Shown here piece by piece: positions 43,922-52,537 of a DNA stretch of 64,000 nt (positions are counted from its first letter, which is position 1; each line of letters begins with the position of its first letter). Position numbers and translations under genes: made by a program. The stretch is from Alphaproteobacteria bacterium (GTDB lineage Bacteria; Pseudomonadota; Alphaproteobacteria; UBA8366). The DNA is taken from positions 59,375-123,374 of the forward strand of contig JANQKC010000004.1 of the NCBI GenBank assembly GCA_028281325.1. Direction: 5' to 3'. Under the pieces are notes generated by a model. The model searched no databases. It saw nothing but the letters and a program-made list of their open reading frames with translations, and was not told the DNA's origin.

Positions 43922-44959
43922 GTGATTTTCCGACAGTTATTCGAACCGGAATCCTGTACCTATACCTATCTTCTCGCCAGCCGCCCGGGCGGCGAGGCCT
44001 TGATCATCGATTCGGTATTCGAGCGTGTCGACCGCTATATGCAGCTCCTGGAGGAGTTGGACCTGAAACTCGTCAAGGTCATCGACACCCATGTTCATGC
44101 GGATCACGTCACCGGCATGGGCGAACTGCGCGACCGCACGAAATGCATCACCGTGATGGGCGAGCATAGCCCGGTCGACGTGGTGTCGATGCGGGTGAAG
44201 GAAGACGAGTGTATCGACATCGAGGGGCTGGCGCTTCGCGTCCTCTATACGCCCGGGCATACCAGCGACTCGTACAGTTTTCTCATGGAGGACCGCGTGT
44301 TCACCGGGGACACGCTGTTGATTCGCGGGACCGGGCGGACCGATTTCCAGAACGGCGATGCGCGGGCCCAGTATGATTCGCTGTTCGACAAGCTGCTGAA
44401 ATTGCCCGAGGACACGCTGGTCTATCCGGCGCATGACTACAAGGGCGACACGGTCAGCACCATCGGCGAGGAGATCGCCTATAATCCGCGGCTTCAGGTC
44501 GAGTCGGTCGATCAATATGTCGACATCATGGAAAACCTGAACCTTGCCAACCCGAAGATGATGGATATCGCCGTGCCCGCGAATCTCAAAGTCGGCATCG
44601 AACAGGGGACGGCGGCGCGTGAAAAATGGGCGCTGACCGCGGATGACGTGCTGACCTCCTGTAAGTCGCCGGACTGTACGTTGGTGGATCTGCGCGAGGA
44701 TGCCGAGCGTGAGAAGAGCGGCTTCATCCCGGGCTCGATCCATGCGCCCTATACCCGGCTGGACCGGTTCGTGAAGCAGGGCGGGATGCTGCGGGAAATG
44801 GCGGCGGCCACCGGCAAGCGGCTGATCTACTATTGCGCCTATGGCGAGCGGTCGGCGCTTGCCGTCGAGACGTCGCAAGCGATGGGACTGTCGAACGTGT
44901 GCCATCTGGTCGGCGGCATGGACGCCTGGGAGAAGGCGGGCGGCCCGCTCGACCAGTAG
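43922..44959 (+). CDS. Persulfide dioxygenase-rhodanese fusion
   Basis: The 345-residue protein joins an ETHE1-like metallo-beta-lactamase domain (1-230) to a rhodanese domain (about 245-340). The MBL part has H57-x-H59-x-D61-H62, TPGHTSDSYSF and FTGDTLLIRGTGRTDFQNGD. The rhodanese Cys is C305 in YYCAYGERSA. The first domain oxidises glutathione persulfide to sulfite with O2. The second can transfer sulfane sulfur between thiosulfate and glutathione. GTG 43922 lies 8 bases after GGGAG and gives the usual family start MIFRQLFEPES. Sulfite made here could be oxidised by the Soe complex encoded downstream. Confidence 0.93.
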   Translation: MIFRQLFEPESCTYTYLLASRPGGEALIIDSVFERVDRYMQLLEELDLKLVKVIDTHVHADHVTGMGELRDRTKCITVMGEHSPVDVVSMRVKEDECIDIEGLALRVLYTPGHTSDSYSFLMEDRVFTGDTLLIRGTGRTDFQNGDARAQYDSLFDKLLKLPEDTLVYPAHDYKGDTVSTIGEEIAYNPRLQVESVDQYVDIMENLNLANPKMMDIAVPANLKVGIEQGTAAREKWALTADDVLTSCKSPDCTLVDLREDAEREKSGFIPGSIHAPYTRLDRFVKQGGMLREMAAATGKRLIYYCAYGERSALAVETSQAMGLSNVCHLVGGMDAWEKAGGPLDQ

Positions 44960-44968
44960 GGGCAAGGA

Positions 44969-45002
44969 CCGCCGGCCTGCGTTGGCCGGCGGCGTTCCTT
45001 TA
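44969..45002 (+). terminator. Terminator after persulfide dioxygenase gene
   Basis: A perfect 9-bp GC stem (44969-44977 with 44984-44992) closes the loop TGCGTT and is followed by CGTTCCTTTA. It lies 9 bp after the stop codon and before the convergent CAP-domain gene. Confidence 0.65.
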
Positions 45003-45018
45003 CTTCGACCGACCGTTT

Positions 45019-45669
45019 CTAGGCAGCGGCCGTCTGACGGCGGCGTCGGACCATGGCGACGCCCGACACCAGGGCTGTGATGAACATCCAGATGCTGGCG
45101 GGCAGCGGCATGGGCGTCGGGGAACTGACGTCGTCCGCGAGGGCCGCGCTGATCGTCTGGGTCAATTGCGCGATCGGCGGTACGACCATTTGCGCCCCGT
45201 CGCCCGCGGCGAGGACGAGCGTCCAATAGGTCGCGAAATCGGCGTCGTCGCCGCCTTCGATGTATCCGACGCCGACGTCGGTGAAGATTCCGTTCCGCAT
45301 GTTGTCGCGATGGCCAGGACTATTGAGCCATGCCGTGACGACGCTTTCCGCGGACCGGTAGCCGGCGGCGATGTTTTCGCCCCATGCGGTGAAGGAATAA
45401 CCCGCCGCTTGAATTCGGTTACCGGCATTCGTGCCGCCGGTGCCGGTATGGCTGAAGAAATTGTTGCTGGCCATGTCGCCCGAATGCGCCCGGGCCGCGT
45501 TGTGTAATCTGCTGTCACCGGTGAGTGTCCCCAGTCCTTGAGTGGTTCGGTCTTGGTTGACGAGCGCGAGCACGTCCTCCTCGAACGTATTCCAAAGGTC
45601 GACCGTAAGCGCCTGCGCGGGCGCGGCGGCGGCGGCGAACATAAATACGGAAAGAAAAAAACGAATCAT
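45019..45669 (-). CDS. Secreted CAP-domain (SCP/PR-1) protein with VPLPA-CTERM-like sorting tail
   Basis: The 216-residue protein begins with a Sec signal (MIRFFLSVFMFAAAAAPAQA). A CAP domain (about 28-165) has HSGDMASNNFFSHTG, WGENIAAGY and WLNSPGHRDNM. The C-terminus has PMPLPASIWMF, a hydrophobic stretch and RRRR, matching the VPLPA-CTERM type of exosortase-linked sorting signal. It should be exported and perhaps anchored or processed at the cell surface. AGGAG precedes two ATGs; I chose the second (45669, spacing 6). No exosortase gene is in the window. Confidence 0.85.
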   Translation of the reverse strand: MIRFFLSVFMFAAAAAPAQALTVDLWNTFEEDVLALVNQDRTTQGLGTLTGDSRLHNAARAHSGDMASNNFFSHTGTGGTNAGNRIQAAGYSFTAWGENIAAGYRSAESVVTAWLNSPGHRDNMRNGIFTDVGVGYIEGGDDADFATYWTLVLAAGDGAQMVVPPIAQLTQTISAALADDVSSPTPMPLPASIWMFITALVSGVAMVRRRRQTAAA

Positions 45670-45909
45670 CATCGGCTCCTTTCTCTGGAGCCGGAGGTCC
45701 CCTGTCGACCTATGAGATGACCCTAGGCGGCGAACGTGTAAGACTTTTGCCGAAAATAAGGAAAAAGTGAGGCGGCAATGTATAGCCACACGTCTTTCTT
45801 CAGAACACAGACTGCCGGTTCGACGTGGTCAGCAGTTTCACTAGCTTTGCCGGACGATAAGGCATGTAATCCTTAAGCAACCGATTTTTTCAATCTAGGC
45901 GGATTATCC

Positions 45910-46815
45910 ATGAGCTTTTGGCTAGATTTACGACGTTCTAACAAATCAACAGCAGTGGTGGCTTTGGTTTCCACGATCGTTGCTCTGATATGTGTTGCGG
46001 CGTTATCGGCTTGTGCCAGGCCGGGAACAGTTCAAGAAAAACCTACTTATCCTTCCATGAGATATCTGTTTGCTTACAACTTCATCGCAGACCGGACCGA
46101 TTCCACGTTTAAGATTTCTCACCACGCTTTGGGAGAAACCGAGCACAGACTAAAGCTTATGCCGAAAGACAGAACGATGAGGCCAATACGGGTGATGACT
46201 TTTTCCGATGGCACCATTGTTTTGATGAATGAAGAGCTTTGCCAGAGCCACCCAACAATGCTCTTCAAAAACACCCACCGATGGGGGCCAATTTTCTATG
46301 CGAATGAGGTTGGCCAACGAGATTTCGTCTTGGCAACGGTTAAAGATTTAGTCGGAATGAACTGCGCCCCAGGTGTCGTAAAAACAATTCGTATCGCAGT
46401 GCATATAGGAGAAACAAGCGAGCAGAGAATCGGCCAGGGTTCTGGTGGCAAGTATGTGTACACCGGGAAAATTCATGTCGGTGAGAAGCTTCGCCTTGTC
46501 CACGATGATCCAGACGGAATGTCGAGATACCTGCGCTACAATAATCTGTTGGAACAGTCCGTGGATCGACGGAGAGCGCGGCGCCAAATTCAAGAGCGAT
46601 GGCGTAATGCAAACGCGAAATCACTTCGCGACTATTGCAGCAAGTTTCCGCAAGTGTGCGTTGGTTTTGGTTTGCTTGGGGTACTGGCCGTAGCAGGAAG
46701 CTCCGGAGAAACTCAGTCCACACAAAGTGGGTTTGCCAGAGATATCTGCCTTGCGCGTTGTTCGCTCTATCCGGAAAAACAGCGCGCTTGGTGCATATCG
46801 AATTGCGACTTTTGA
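45910..46815 (+). CDS. Lipoprotein of unknown function, low GC, with paired CX3C at C-terminus
   Basis: The 301-residue protein has a membrane leader ending in ALSAC (Cys about 35), a probable lipobox, so it is likely exported and lipid-anchored. The central part has no domain I recognise. A second hydrophobic stretch (about 250-265) precedes a tail with C-x3-C-x10-C-x3-C. The gene is visibly more AT-rich than its neighbours, with many TTT, AAA and AAT codons, consistent with acquisition from outside. The nearby GNAT gene converges on it. An AGGCGGA lies before the ATG. Confidence 0.7.
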   Translation: MSFWLDLRRSNKSTAVVALVSTIVALICVAALSACARPGTVQEKPTYPSMRYLFAYNFIADRTDSTFKISHHALGETEHRLKLMPKDRTMRPIRVMTFSDGTIVLMNEELCQSHPTMLFKNTHRWGPIFYANEVGQRDFVLATVKDLVGMNCAPGVVKTIRIAVHIGETSEQRIGQGSGGKYVYTGKIHVGEKLRLVHDDPDGMSRYLRYNNLLEQSVDRRRARRQIQERWRNANAKSLRDYCSKFPQVCVGFGLLGVLAVAGSSGETQSTQSGFARDICLARCSLYPEKQRAWCISNCDF

Positions 46816-46825
46816 ACTGTGTTGC

Positions 46826-47311
46826 TCAGGTATCTTCTTCGATCGCGATTCCCGCACCAAGAAGCGCCTTCCGCATATGGACCGTGTAGCTCCCACGGCG
46901 CAACTCGCGTCCGGTCTCGACAAAGCCGAGGCGGGTATAGAAGGCGATATTCTCGCTCATATGCTCGTTGGTAACGAGGGTGAGGGCACACAGGCCGCGA
47001 CCCCGCGCCGCGTTTTCGGCGAAGGTCATCAGCATTCGGCCGAGCCCACCCTGCTGACGCGCTGGGTCGACGGCGATGTTGTCGATGAAAAGCGCGTCGG
47101 CGTCCGGCATTAAAACGAGCAGGGCGTCGATGGTCTCCGGCCCGTCGACCACCCAGACCTCGTGATCGCGCAGCACCGCGTCATAGTCGTCGGTCATCGG
47201 CGCCGGCGGGCGGCCGATGCGGGGCAGGTATTTGCGATAAGCGCGGTCCACCAGGGCGGCGATGGTTTCCGCGTCCTTCGCCGTCGCCCGCCGGAGCGGC
47301 GGTTCGGTCAT
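46826..47311 (-). CDS. GNAT-family N-acetyltransferase
   Basis: The 161-residue protein has the GNAT layout with the acetyl-CoA loop near AVDPARQQGGLGRMLM (about 85-100; Q/R-x-x-G-x-G/A type) and the late NIAFYTRLGFVETGRE block. It would transfer an acetyl group from acetyl-CoA to an unknown amine. Its ATG overlaps the TusA stop by 4 bp (47308-47311), which links it to the sulfur block, but any sulfur role is unproven. Confidence 0.87.
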   Translation of the reverse strand: MTEPPLRRATAKDAETIAALVDRAYRKYLPRIGRPPAPMTDDYDAVLRDHEVWVVDGPETIDALLVLMPDADALFIDNIAVDPARQQGGLGRMLMTFAENAARGRGLCALTLVTNEHMSENIAFYTRLGFVETGRELRRGSYTVHMRKALLGAGIAIEEDT

Positions 47312-47547
47312 CCCTTCACGCAGCGGATGACATAGGTGAAGACACCCTCGGCCTTGTCCTCTTGCGCGTCCATCAGTTCATGGCCGGTCGTGTCGCAGAA
47401 ATGCTGGAAATCGATATAGGAGGCCGGATCCGTCGCCAGCACGGTCAGGACGTCGCCGTCCGTCAGGTCGCGCATCGCGCGCCGCGCCTTCAGCACCGGC
47501 AGCGGACAGTTCAGCCCCTTCGTGTCGAGTGTCCTGCTATCGCTCAT
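47308..47547 (-). CDS. tusA: TusA-family sulfurtransferase
   Basis: The 79-residue protein has the TusA/YedF/SirA two-layer fold and the motif NC14PLPVLK, whose Cys carries a persulfide. TusA proteins pass sulfane sulfur between carriers during thiouridine synthesis and during sulfur oxidation. It lies 24 bp downstream of a sulfite-dehydrogenase membrane subunit gene, a position that favours a role in sulfur oxidation over tRNA modification. It is cytoplasmic. Confidence 0.92.
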   Translation of the reverse strand: MSDSRTLDTKGLNCPLPVLKARRAMRDLTDGDVLTVLATDPASYIDFQHFCDTTGHELMDAQEDKAEGVFTYVIRCVKG

Positions 47548-47571
47548 GGCCTCTGCGACTCGTGCGTTCGG

Positions 47572-48513
47572 CTACGCGGTGGTCTCCCCATAGTAGAGCG
47601 TTACCACATGCTTGGCTTCGGCGAAGAACAGCCAGCGTTCGATCAGCACGCCGATCGCCGCCACCGGCACGGCGAGGATCGAGAGGGCGGCGGCGGTCGC
47701 GGGGATGCTCGCATTCGCAAGCGTGATGAGCAGGATCGGCGCGACGAACCCGGCGGCGATCGTCAACTGCCGAAGTTTGGAAGCGTGTTTCCGCGCGATC
47801 TTGTAGCCCATTTCCTTCTGCAGGTAGTTCTCTTGCGTGTGCGGCGATTCGAGCAGCCGGATATGACCTTTTAGCCCGGTCGCGGTCTCGGCGGTGCTCT
47901 CGCTCGGATTGCGATCGATGAAGCGCCAATACTGCATCTTCGCGACGCCGGCGACGGCGATGGCGCCCGTCGTGATCCAGAACATTGCGGGATGCCAATA
48001 GCCGAACACCGAGGCGATGGCGTTCATCAGGAGCGCGCCCGTAAAGATCGAAATGCTGAAATAGCAAATGACCGTCCAACTATTGGCCCAGGCGCGGATC
48101 GTCTTGAGCGAAGCGTAGATCATCGCCGTGCAATACACCGTCTGCATGCAGAGCATCGCGCCGACCATGCCGGTGAGGATGAAAAGGTCGTCGCGCCAAT
48201 CGAGGAAGATCCAGCCGATCGCATACGCCCCGGTCGGAACATAAGTCACGATCGCCGCCAGGCCCTCGCGGCTGAGCCAGGAGGAGCGCCATTGGCTGAT
48301 CGCGCGCCAGGCCCGCTCGGGATGGCCCAGATGGAAGGTCGAGGACAGAAGGCCGAGGGTGATGAGCGTGAACCCGATGCCGAAGCCGGCCCAGCCGACC
48401 CGGGGGTCCGGCGGCAGGATTCCGCTCGCCTGAAGGATCGACATCAGGGTGATCAACCCATATCCGGCCCCGGATGCGGTGGTGAAGAAAATAACGGAAA
48501 AGGCGGGATGCAT
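47572..48513 (-). CDS. soeC: Molybdoenzyme membrane anchor, DmsC/SoeC-like
   Basis: The 313-residue protein has about eight membrane spans in the DmsC family arrangement, starting MHPAFSVIFFTTASGAGYGL and containing FHLGHPERAWRAISQWRSSWLSREG, typical of DmsC/SoeC. It anchors the FeS and molybdopterin subunits to the inner membrane and passes electrons to quinone. It is encoded 10 bp downstream of the FeS subunit gene. The family and gene order fit cytoplasm-facing sulfite dehydrogenase SoeABC; DMSO or other reductases are the alternative. Confidence 0.85.
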   Translation of the reverse strand: MHPAFSVIFFTTASGAGYGLITLMSILQASGILPPDPRVGWAGFGIGFTLITLGLLSSTFHLGHPERAWRAISQWRSSWLSREGLAAIVTYVPTGAYAIGWIFLDWRDDLFILTGMVGAMLCMQTVYCTAMIYASLKTIRAWANSWTVICYFSISIFTGALLMNAIASVFGYWHPAMFWITTGAIAVAGVAKMQYWRFIDRNPSESTAETATGLKGHIRLLESPHTQENYLQKEMGYKIARKHASKLRQLTIAAGFVAPILLITLANASIPATAAALSILAVPVAAIGVLIERWLFFAEAKHVVTLYYGETTA

Positions 48514-48523
48514 AACGGATTCC

Positions 48524-49273
48524 TTAGCGTGACAGGACTTTGTCGACCCAGCGGAGGAAGGGACTGTCGCCGCCGTCCACCTGCGGTTCCAGGGCGCTCG
48601 GCGCGCCGGTCGATCCCGCCGCCGTCTTGCGCGGCCGCGGCGGCAGATACCGGTTGGTCGGCTTGCATTCCTGTTCGGGCATCAATTCGAAGCCGTCGCG
48701 CGCTTCCACAAGCTTGGAGACGTCCGACTCCGGGTCGCCGAGATCGCCGAAATGGCGCGCCCCGGCGGGGCAGGTCGAGACGCAGGCCGGTACGCGGCTC
48801 TCTTCGTCGAGATTCTCGTTATAGATCTTGTCGACGCAGAGGGTGCATTTCTTCATTACGCCGTCATCGTGGTCGTATTCGCGGGCGCCGTACGGGCAGG
48901 CCCAGGAGCACAGCTTGCAGCCGATGCAGGTATCCGCGTTCACCAGGACGATGCCGTCTTCCTCGCGCTTATAGGAGGCCCCGGTGGGGCAGACGGTGAC
49001 GCAGGGCGCATCCTCGCAATGCAGGCAGGAGCGCGGGAAGTGAACCGTCCGGCTGTTGCCGACGTCGTCGGTCGCTTCGAAGGTGTGGATACGGTTGAAC
49101 CAGACGCCGGTCGGGTCGGCGCCATAGGGGTCGAAATCCGTCAGCGGGGCCGAATGGCCGCCGGAATTCCACTCCTTGCAGTTCACCGCGCAAGCGTGGC
49201 AGCCGACGCAGATATCCAGATCGATAACCAGGCCCAGCTTCTTTGTCGTGGGGGTTTCGGGGAGGCTCGTCAT
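48524..49273 (-). CDS. soeB: Four-cluster ferredoxin subunit, DmsB/SoeB-like
   Basis: The 249-residue protein has four [4Fe-4S] binding sets: CVGCHACAVNC (about 22-32), CLHCEDAPCVTVCP (about 84-97), CIGCKLCSWACPYG (about 118-131) and CTLCVDKI...VPACVSTCP (about 146-175). It relays electrons between the Mo subunit and the membrane anchor. Its ATG starts one base after the Mo-subunit stop. A basic, proline-rich tail near 215-235 is probably variable. Confidence 0.92.
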   Translation of the reverse strand: MTSLPETPTTKKLGLVIDLDICVGCHACAVNCKEWNSGGHSAPLTDFDPYGADPTGVWFNRIHTFEATDDVGNSRTVHFPRSCLHCEDAPCVTVCPTGASYKREEDGIVLVNADTCIGCKLCSWACPYGAREYDHDDGVMKKCTLCVDKIYNENLDEESRVPACVSTCPAGARHFGDLGDPESDVSKLVEARDGFELMPEQECKPTNRYLPPRPRKTAAGSTGAPSALEPQVDGGDSPFLRWVDKVLSR

Positions 49274-49274
49274 A

Positions 49275-52265
49275 TCAAGCGTCCTCCTTCTTCTGGTTGC
49301 CGTGACCGGATGGGACCCCGGTCACCGTTTCCGCGACTTCCTCGCGGTTGCCGATGAACTCCAGATGCGCGCCGCCGGTCTTGCCGCTCGGCGGGCTCTT
49401 GAATTCCTCGCCGTAGCGCAACTTTTCATCGCCTTCGCGCGGCGCGTCGCGTTGGGGCATGGCGTCGAACAGCGGATCGGTGCTGTCGGCGTCTTCCGCG
49501 GTGCATTTCTCGATCCGCACCCGCAGGTCGTACCACGCCGCCTGTCCGGAAACCGGGTCCGAATTGGAATAGCGGTAGCCGTCCTTCCGTTCCGGCAGCA
49601 GCTCGGAAATGATGTGGTTCAACAGGAAGCCGCGTTTCGCCTCGGGCGCGTCCTTGTCGAGATTCCACGCGCCCTGCCGCTTGCCGATGGCGTTCCAGGT
49701 CCACACCGTGTCCGGGTTCACGCCGGCCATCGTCTTGATCTGCGCGCGGACCTTGCCGTGATGGCTGGTGATCCAGACCCAGTCGTCATCCTCGACGCCG
49801 GCCTTGGCGGCGGTGTCCGGGTGGACATACAGGCAGTTGGCCGCCGTGATCTGGCGCAGCCACGCATTCTGCGACCCCCAGGAATGATACATATGCATCG
49901 GTCGCTGGGTGAGCGCGTGCAGCGGGAAGCTGTCCGTGTCGACCGAGGCTTCTTCGAACGGTTTGTACCAGATCGGCAAGGGATCGAAATAGGTCTCGAC
50001 CCGCTCGCGGTGTTCTTCCGGCGGAACCACGTCGCCATGACCCCGCGCGGCGAGGCGGAACTTCTGCAGATGCTCGCTGTAGACGTGCAGCACGACCTGA
50101 TCGGCCGAGCCGATCCAGCCGACGCTGGCCGCGTAGTCGAGATAGTCCTTGTTCGAGTGTTTGAAGTAGAGCTGGTTCGGCTCCAATTCATGCTGCCAGA
50201 AGCAGCCGTTCTCGATGTAACGGTCGAGCTGGTTGGGGTTGACCGCGCCCTTGCCGTGCTGGTCGCCGTTCTCGCCGCGCCAGCCGGCCAGCGGGCCGAT
50301 GCCCGGCGCGCGTTCGTGGTTGACGATGTAGTCGGGGTAGCCGCCGGGGTATTTCGGCGTACCGTCCTCGTTGGTCATGCCGGGCAGGCCGAGCCGCCCG
50401 CCGAGGTCGATCATCACGTCCTGGAAGGCGCGCACGTCGCGGTCCGGTTGCACCACCGGTTGCCGGATCGAATCCGCCGGGCCGTGCGCCGAGCAGATCG
50501 GCCGGTCGAGCAGCGAGATGCAGTCCCACCGTTCGAGATAGGTCGTGTCCGGCAGGATCAGGTCCGCATAGGGGATCATCTCCGAATAGAAGGCGTCGGA
50601 ATAGATGATCCGTGGAATCTTATACTCGCCGGTCTCCGGGTCCTTGTCGGTCAGCATCTTCAAGGTATTCGGAATGTTCATCGACGAATTCCAGCCCATG
50701 TTCGCCATATACATGAACAGCGTGTCGATGGGGTAGGGATCGCCCTTCCAGGCGTTGTGGATCACCATATGCATCAGGCCGTGGCCCGAGATCGGGTTGT
50801 CCCAACTGAACGCCTTGTCGATGCGTTTCGGCGACCCGTCGGCGTCGACCAGCAGGTCGGCCGGTTCGGTCGTCATGCCGAGCGGCGGGCCCGGGATCGG
50901 CGTATTGGGCGCGACGTCGTGGCCCGCCGGCTTCGGGAAGGACGGGATGTGTTTCGGGAAAGGCGACTTGTAGCGAAAGCCGCCGGGGACATCGACCGAG
51001 CCGAGGAGGATTTGCAGCACATGCAATGCGCGGCAGGTGTGGAAGCCGTTCGAATGGGCCGAGATGCCGCGCATCGCATGCATCGAGACCGGCCTTCCGA
51101 TCATCTTGTCATGCTTGCGTCCGGCCCAATCGGTCCATTCCACGTCGAGAACGACTTCCTGGCTGAACGCCGCATGCGCCAGTTCGGCGGCGAGGCGTTT
51201 GATCTTGTCCGCCGGGATGCCGCATTCATCGGCCACCGTTTCCGGCGCGTAGCGGTCGTCCATGTAGCGGGCGGCGAGGAGCTGGAACGCGGGAACGGCG
51301 GTGCGGCCGTCGGGCAGCTTGTATTCGCCGACCAGGGCGGGCGAGATGTCGACGCCGGTCGCGTTCGCCAGCGCCTTCTTCTCCGCGTCATAGCAGAGCG
51401 GGTTGCCCTCGTCGTCGCGTGCGAAGAGCCCGTCGTCGGCCGCCGATGGGTCCTGGATCACCAGCCAGGGCGCATTGGTGTAGCGCACCAGGAACTGCCA
51501 ATCGATCTTCTCGGCCTTGAGCAATTCGTGGATCAGCGCGAAGGCGAACAGCCCGTCGGTGCCGGGCCGGATGCCGACCCATTCGTCGGCCACGGCGGAA
51601 TAGCCGGTCTTGATCGGGTTGACCGAGACGAACTTGGCCTGCGCCTTGGTCTTGAGCCGTCCGATGCCGGTCTTCAGCGGATTGGAATCATGATCCTCGG
51701 CGACGCCGAACATCATGAAGTAGCGGGTGTGTTCCCAGTCGGGCTCGCCGAACTCCCAGAACGAGCCGCCGATGGTGAAACAGCCGGCGGTCGCCATGTT
51801 GACCGAGCAGAAGCCGCCATGCGCCGCGAAATTGGGGGTGCCGAATTGCGACGCCCACCAACCGGTCATCGCCTGGCTCTGGTCGCGGCCGGTGAACAGG
51901 GCCAGCTTGCTGGGATCGGTCTCGCGAATCTTGCCGAGCCAGTCGACCGCGAGGTCCATGGCTTCGTCCCACTCGATCTCCTTGAACTCGCCCGAGCCGC
52001 GCTCGCCGACCCGCAACAGCGGTTTCGACAGCCGCGCCGGCGAGTAATGCTGCATGATGCCCGCCGATCCCTTGCCGCAGAGAACCCCCTTGTTGACGGG
52101 GTGATCGCGGTTTCCTTCGATGTAGCGGATGCGGCCGTCCTTCAGATAGACCTTAATGCCGCAGCGGCAGGCGCACATGTAACAGGTCGTGGTCTTCACT
52201 TCGTCGGCGACGGGCGGCGACGTATCGACGACCTCGCGGACGGTTTCGAACGGGTTTAGCGACAT
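49275..52265 (-). CDS. soeA: Molybdopterin oxidoreductase catalytic subunit, SoeA-like sulfite dehydrogenase
   Basis: The 996-residue protein has an N-terminal [4Fe-4S] site C28-x2-C31-x3-C35 ... C63 and a full bis-MGD enzyme body, ending in a dinucleotide-binding domain (about 770-930). There is no Tat signal, so it faces the cytoplasm, as SoeA does and unlike most Dms-type reductases. With SoeB and SoeC it would oxidise sulfite to sulfate and reduce quinone. The adjacent TusA, TSUP exporter and rhodanese genes support this. ATG 52265 gives MSLNPFE; an upstream in-frame TTG at 52301 is less likely. Confidence 0.85.
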   Translation of the reverse strand: MSLNPFETVREVVDTSPPVADEVKTTTCYMCACRCGIKVYLKDGRIRYIEGNRDHPVNKGVLCGKGSAGIMQHYSPARLSKPLLRVGERGSGEFKEIEWDEAMDLAVDWLGKIRETDPSKLALFTGRDQSQAMTGWWASQFGTPNFAAHGGFCSVNMATAGCFTIGGSFWEFGEPDWEHTRYFMMFGVAEDHDSNPLKTGIGRLKTKAQAKFVSVNPIKTGYSAVADEWVGIRPGTDGLFAFALIHELLKAEKIDWQFLVRYTNAPWLVIQDPSAADDGLFARDDEGNPLCYDAEKKALANATGVDISPALVGEYKLPDGRTAVPAFQLLAARYMDDRYAPETVADECGIPADKIKRLAAELAHAAFSQEVVLDVEWTDWAGRKHDKMIGRPVSMHAMRGISAHSNGFHTCRALHVLQILLGSVDVPGGFRYKSPFPKHIPSFPKPAGHDVAPNTPIPGPPLGMTTEPADLLVDADGSPKRIDKAFSWDNPISGHGLMHMVIHNAWKGDPYPIDTLFMYMANMGWNSSMNIPNTLKMLTDKDPETGEYKIPRIIYSDAFYSEMIPYADLILPDTTYLERWDCISLLDRPICSAHGPADSIRQPVVQPDRDVRAFQDVMIDLGGRLGLPGMTNEDGTPKYPGGYPDYIVNHERAPGIGPLAGWRGENGDQHGKGAVNPNQLDRYIENGCFWQHELEPNQLYFKHSNKDYLDYAASVGWIGSADQVVLHVYSEHLQKFRLAARGHGDVVPPEEHRERVETYFDPLPIWYKPFEEASVDTDSFPLHALTQRPMHMYHSWGSQNAWLRQITAANCLYVHPDTAAKAGVEDDDWVWITSHHGKVRAQIKTMAGVNPDTVWTWNAIGKRQGAWNLDKDAPEAKRGFLLNHIISELLPERKDGYRYSNSDPVSGQAAWYDLRVRIEKCTAEDADSTDPLFDAMPQRDAPREGDEKLRYGEEFKSPPSGKTGGAHLEFIGNREEVAETVTGVPSGHGNQKKEDA

Positions 52266-52537
52266 TATCCGGTATTTCCCCCGTGGGTGGGTTTGCAGCA
52301 AGCCAAGGCAGGGAGTGCCAACCTAGTCAATTCGTTCGGCCTCGTCGACTCTCCGAAAGATATGAGACGGAGCGTTTCATTTTTTGCGTTTTTAGCAGAG
52401 ATGGGGGCGGCCTTGGGGCCGATCCTGTTCCGCAGTTTTCTGATTGAGAGATGGGAGATAGACGAAGGTTAGTCCAGTCGATGGTTCGAAGAACCGGGCG
52501 TCACTATACGCCGAAAACGGAGCGCTGTGGGGCTCTT

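Noticed and set aside
49176..52259. A 1027-codon open frame on the plus strand opposite soeA
   Set aside because: It is the antisense shadow of a GC-rich gene. The product is rich in Arg, Val and Asp with no domain, while the minus strand encodes a complete molybdoenzyme.
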